Assembly: GCA_023424785.1 (NCBI GenBank)
Contig: JAFADP010000051.1
Location: 1 to 6,023, forward strand
From: Bacillota bacterium
GTDB taxonomy: Bacteria > Bacillota > Clostridia > Clostridiales > Clostridiaceae
Direction: 5' to 3'
DNA: 6,023 nucleotides
The notes beneath the pieces are model-generated. The model saw only the letters and a list, made by a program, of their open reading frames with translations, made no database searches and was not told the DNA's origin. The position numbers were made by a program, and so were the translations under genes. The number at the start of each line of letters is the position of its first letter. Position 1 is the stretch's first letter. Shown in pieces: positions 5,521 to 6,023 of the stretch.

Positions 5521-6023
5521 ATGAAAATAATAGATGCCAAAAATAAGAATTGTCCAATACCAGTTATTATGGCTAAGAAAGAGATGGATTTAGGAGAAAA
5601 GGTTATTGTAATTGAAGTTGATAATGAAATTGCAGTGAAAAATCTAGAAAAGCTTGCTAATAGTCAAGGTTTTGAAGTAAGTGTTAATGAGGGAAAAGGA
5701 ATATATAAGGTTATTTTAAATTCTTCTTCTAAATCTTGTGAAGAAATAATTTGTAGCATTGAAGAAGGTAATAAGTTAGGTGATTGGGCAGTATTTATAG
5801 GCAAAGAAATTATAGGTATGGGAAATGAAGAGTTAGGGAAAAATCTTATGAAGATGTTCTTTTACACTTTAAATGAATCTAATGATATACCAAAATACCT
5901 TTTATTTATGAATGATGGTGTCAAAGTTCCTACACTAAATGAACAAGCTATAGAGCATTTAAGTGAGTTACAAAATAAGGGTGTAGAAATTTTAGTTTGT
6001 GGAGCTTGTTTAAACTTTTATAG
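5521..6023 (+). CDS. yedF: Selenium metabolism protein YedF, TusA-like and DsrE-like domains (3' truncated)
   Basis: The ATG at 5521 follows GGAG (5509-5512), 13 bases after the xdhC stop, and the frame stays open to the window end (167 residues). The N-terminal 70 or so residues are a TusA/SirA-like domain with the signature CPIP (11-14). C11 is the expected persulfide or perselenide carrier residue and is encoded by TGT, so it is not selenocysteine. A short linker with C73 and C78 leads into a DsrE-like domain: WAVFIGKEIIGMG (89-101), ELGKNLMKMFFYTL (104-117) and VCGACLNFY (159-167), with C160 and C163. YedF occurs with SelD in selenium-using genomes and is thought to carry or channel selenium; its exact reaction is not established. 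About 30-40 C-terminal residues are missing, judged from a usual length near 200. It is the last visible gene of the operon. Confidence 0.9.
   Translation, partial: MKIIDAKNKNCPIPVIMAKKEMDLGEKVIVIEVDNEIAVKNLEKLANSQGFEVSVNEGKGIYKVILNSSSKSCEEIICSIEEGNKLGDWAVFIGKEIIGMGNEELGKNLMKMFFYTLNESNDIPKYLLFMNDGVKVPTLNEQAIEHLSELQNKGVEILVCGACLNFY

Noticed and set aside
5521..6023. Selenocysteine (in-frame TGA) in YedF or its neighbours
   Set aside because: All frames from 1715 to the window end use ordinary codons. The CPIP cysteine and the C-terminal GACL cysteine are both TGT, and no gene shows an internal TGA.
1..6023. Mobile element, phage or defence system
   Set aside because: No transposase, integrase, terminal repeats, direct-repeat array or foreign codon use is visible. 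Composition is uniform and every gene has a recognisable housekeeping or selenium-related family.

Overview
The window looks like chromosome from a low-GC Firmicute, most likely Clostridium sensu stricto. The DNA is very AT-rich, codons are biased to A/T-ending forms (AGA Arg, ATA Ile, TTA Leu), ribosome binding sites are strong and purine-rich, and the gene families are typical of clostridia. No rRNA, tRNA, CRISPR array, insertion sequence or phage gene is visible. The only non-coding stretches are about 50 and 175 bases long.

Left part (1-1539): two genes point at each other. The left one, on the plus strand, is the C-terminal end of a polytopic membrane protein, probably DUF2339 family; its frame is open to the window edge. 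The right one, on the minus strand, is a complete cyclopropane-fatty-acyl-phospholipid synthase (cfa) with all expected catalytic residues. A 20-bp perfect stem lies between them and probably terminates both.

Divergent control region (1540-1714): it separates cfa from a five-gene plus-strand operon. It holds a TATAAT box for the operon, an unusual G-rich patch (C-rich in the cfa direction, with an anti-Shine-Dalgarno-like CCTCCT), and an AT-only inverted repeat.

Right part (1715-6023): five tightly packed plus-strand genes with gaps of 1, 17, 13 and 13 bases. They are a HI0933/YhiN/YtfP-family flavoprotein, YqeC, YqeB (EF2563-like), an XdhC-family factor with unusual domain order, and YedF, which is cut by the window end. 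The last four are accessory genes of selenium-dependent molybdenum hydroxylases, the xanthine dehydrogenase/purine hydroxylase-like enzymes that carry a labile, non-selenocysteine selenium cofactor. By family knowledge YedF is a TusA/DsrE-like candidate selenium or sulfur carrier, XdhC-type proteins sulfurate or selenate and insert the molybdenum cofactor, and YqeB and YqeC are conserved partners without an assigned reaction. The hydroxylase and selD are not in the window. The system as a whole is recognised. The less ordinary points are the flavoprotein leading the operon, the rearranged XdhC, and the cfa leader.
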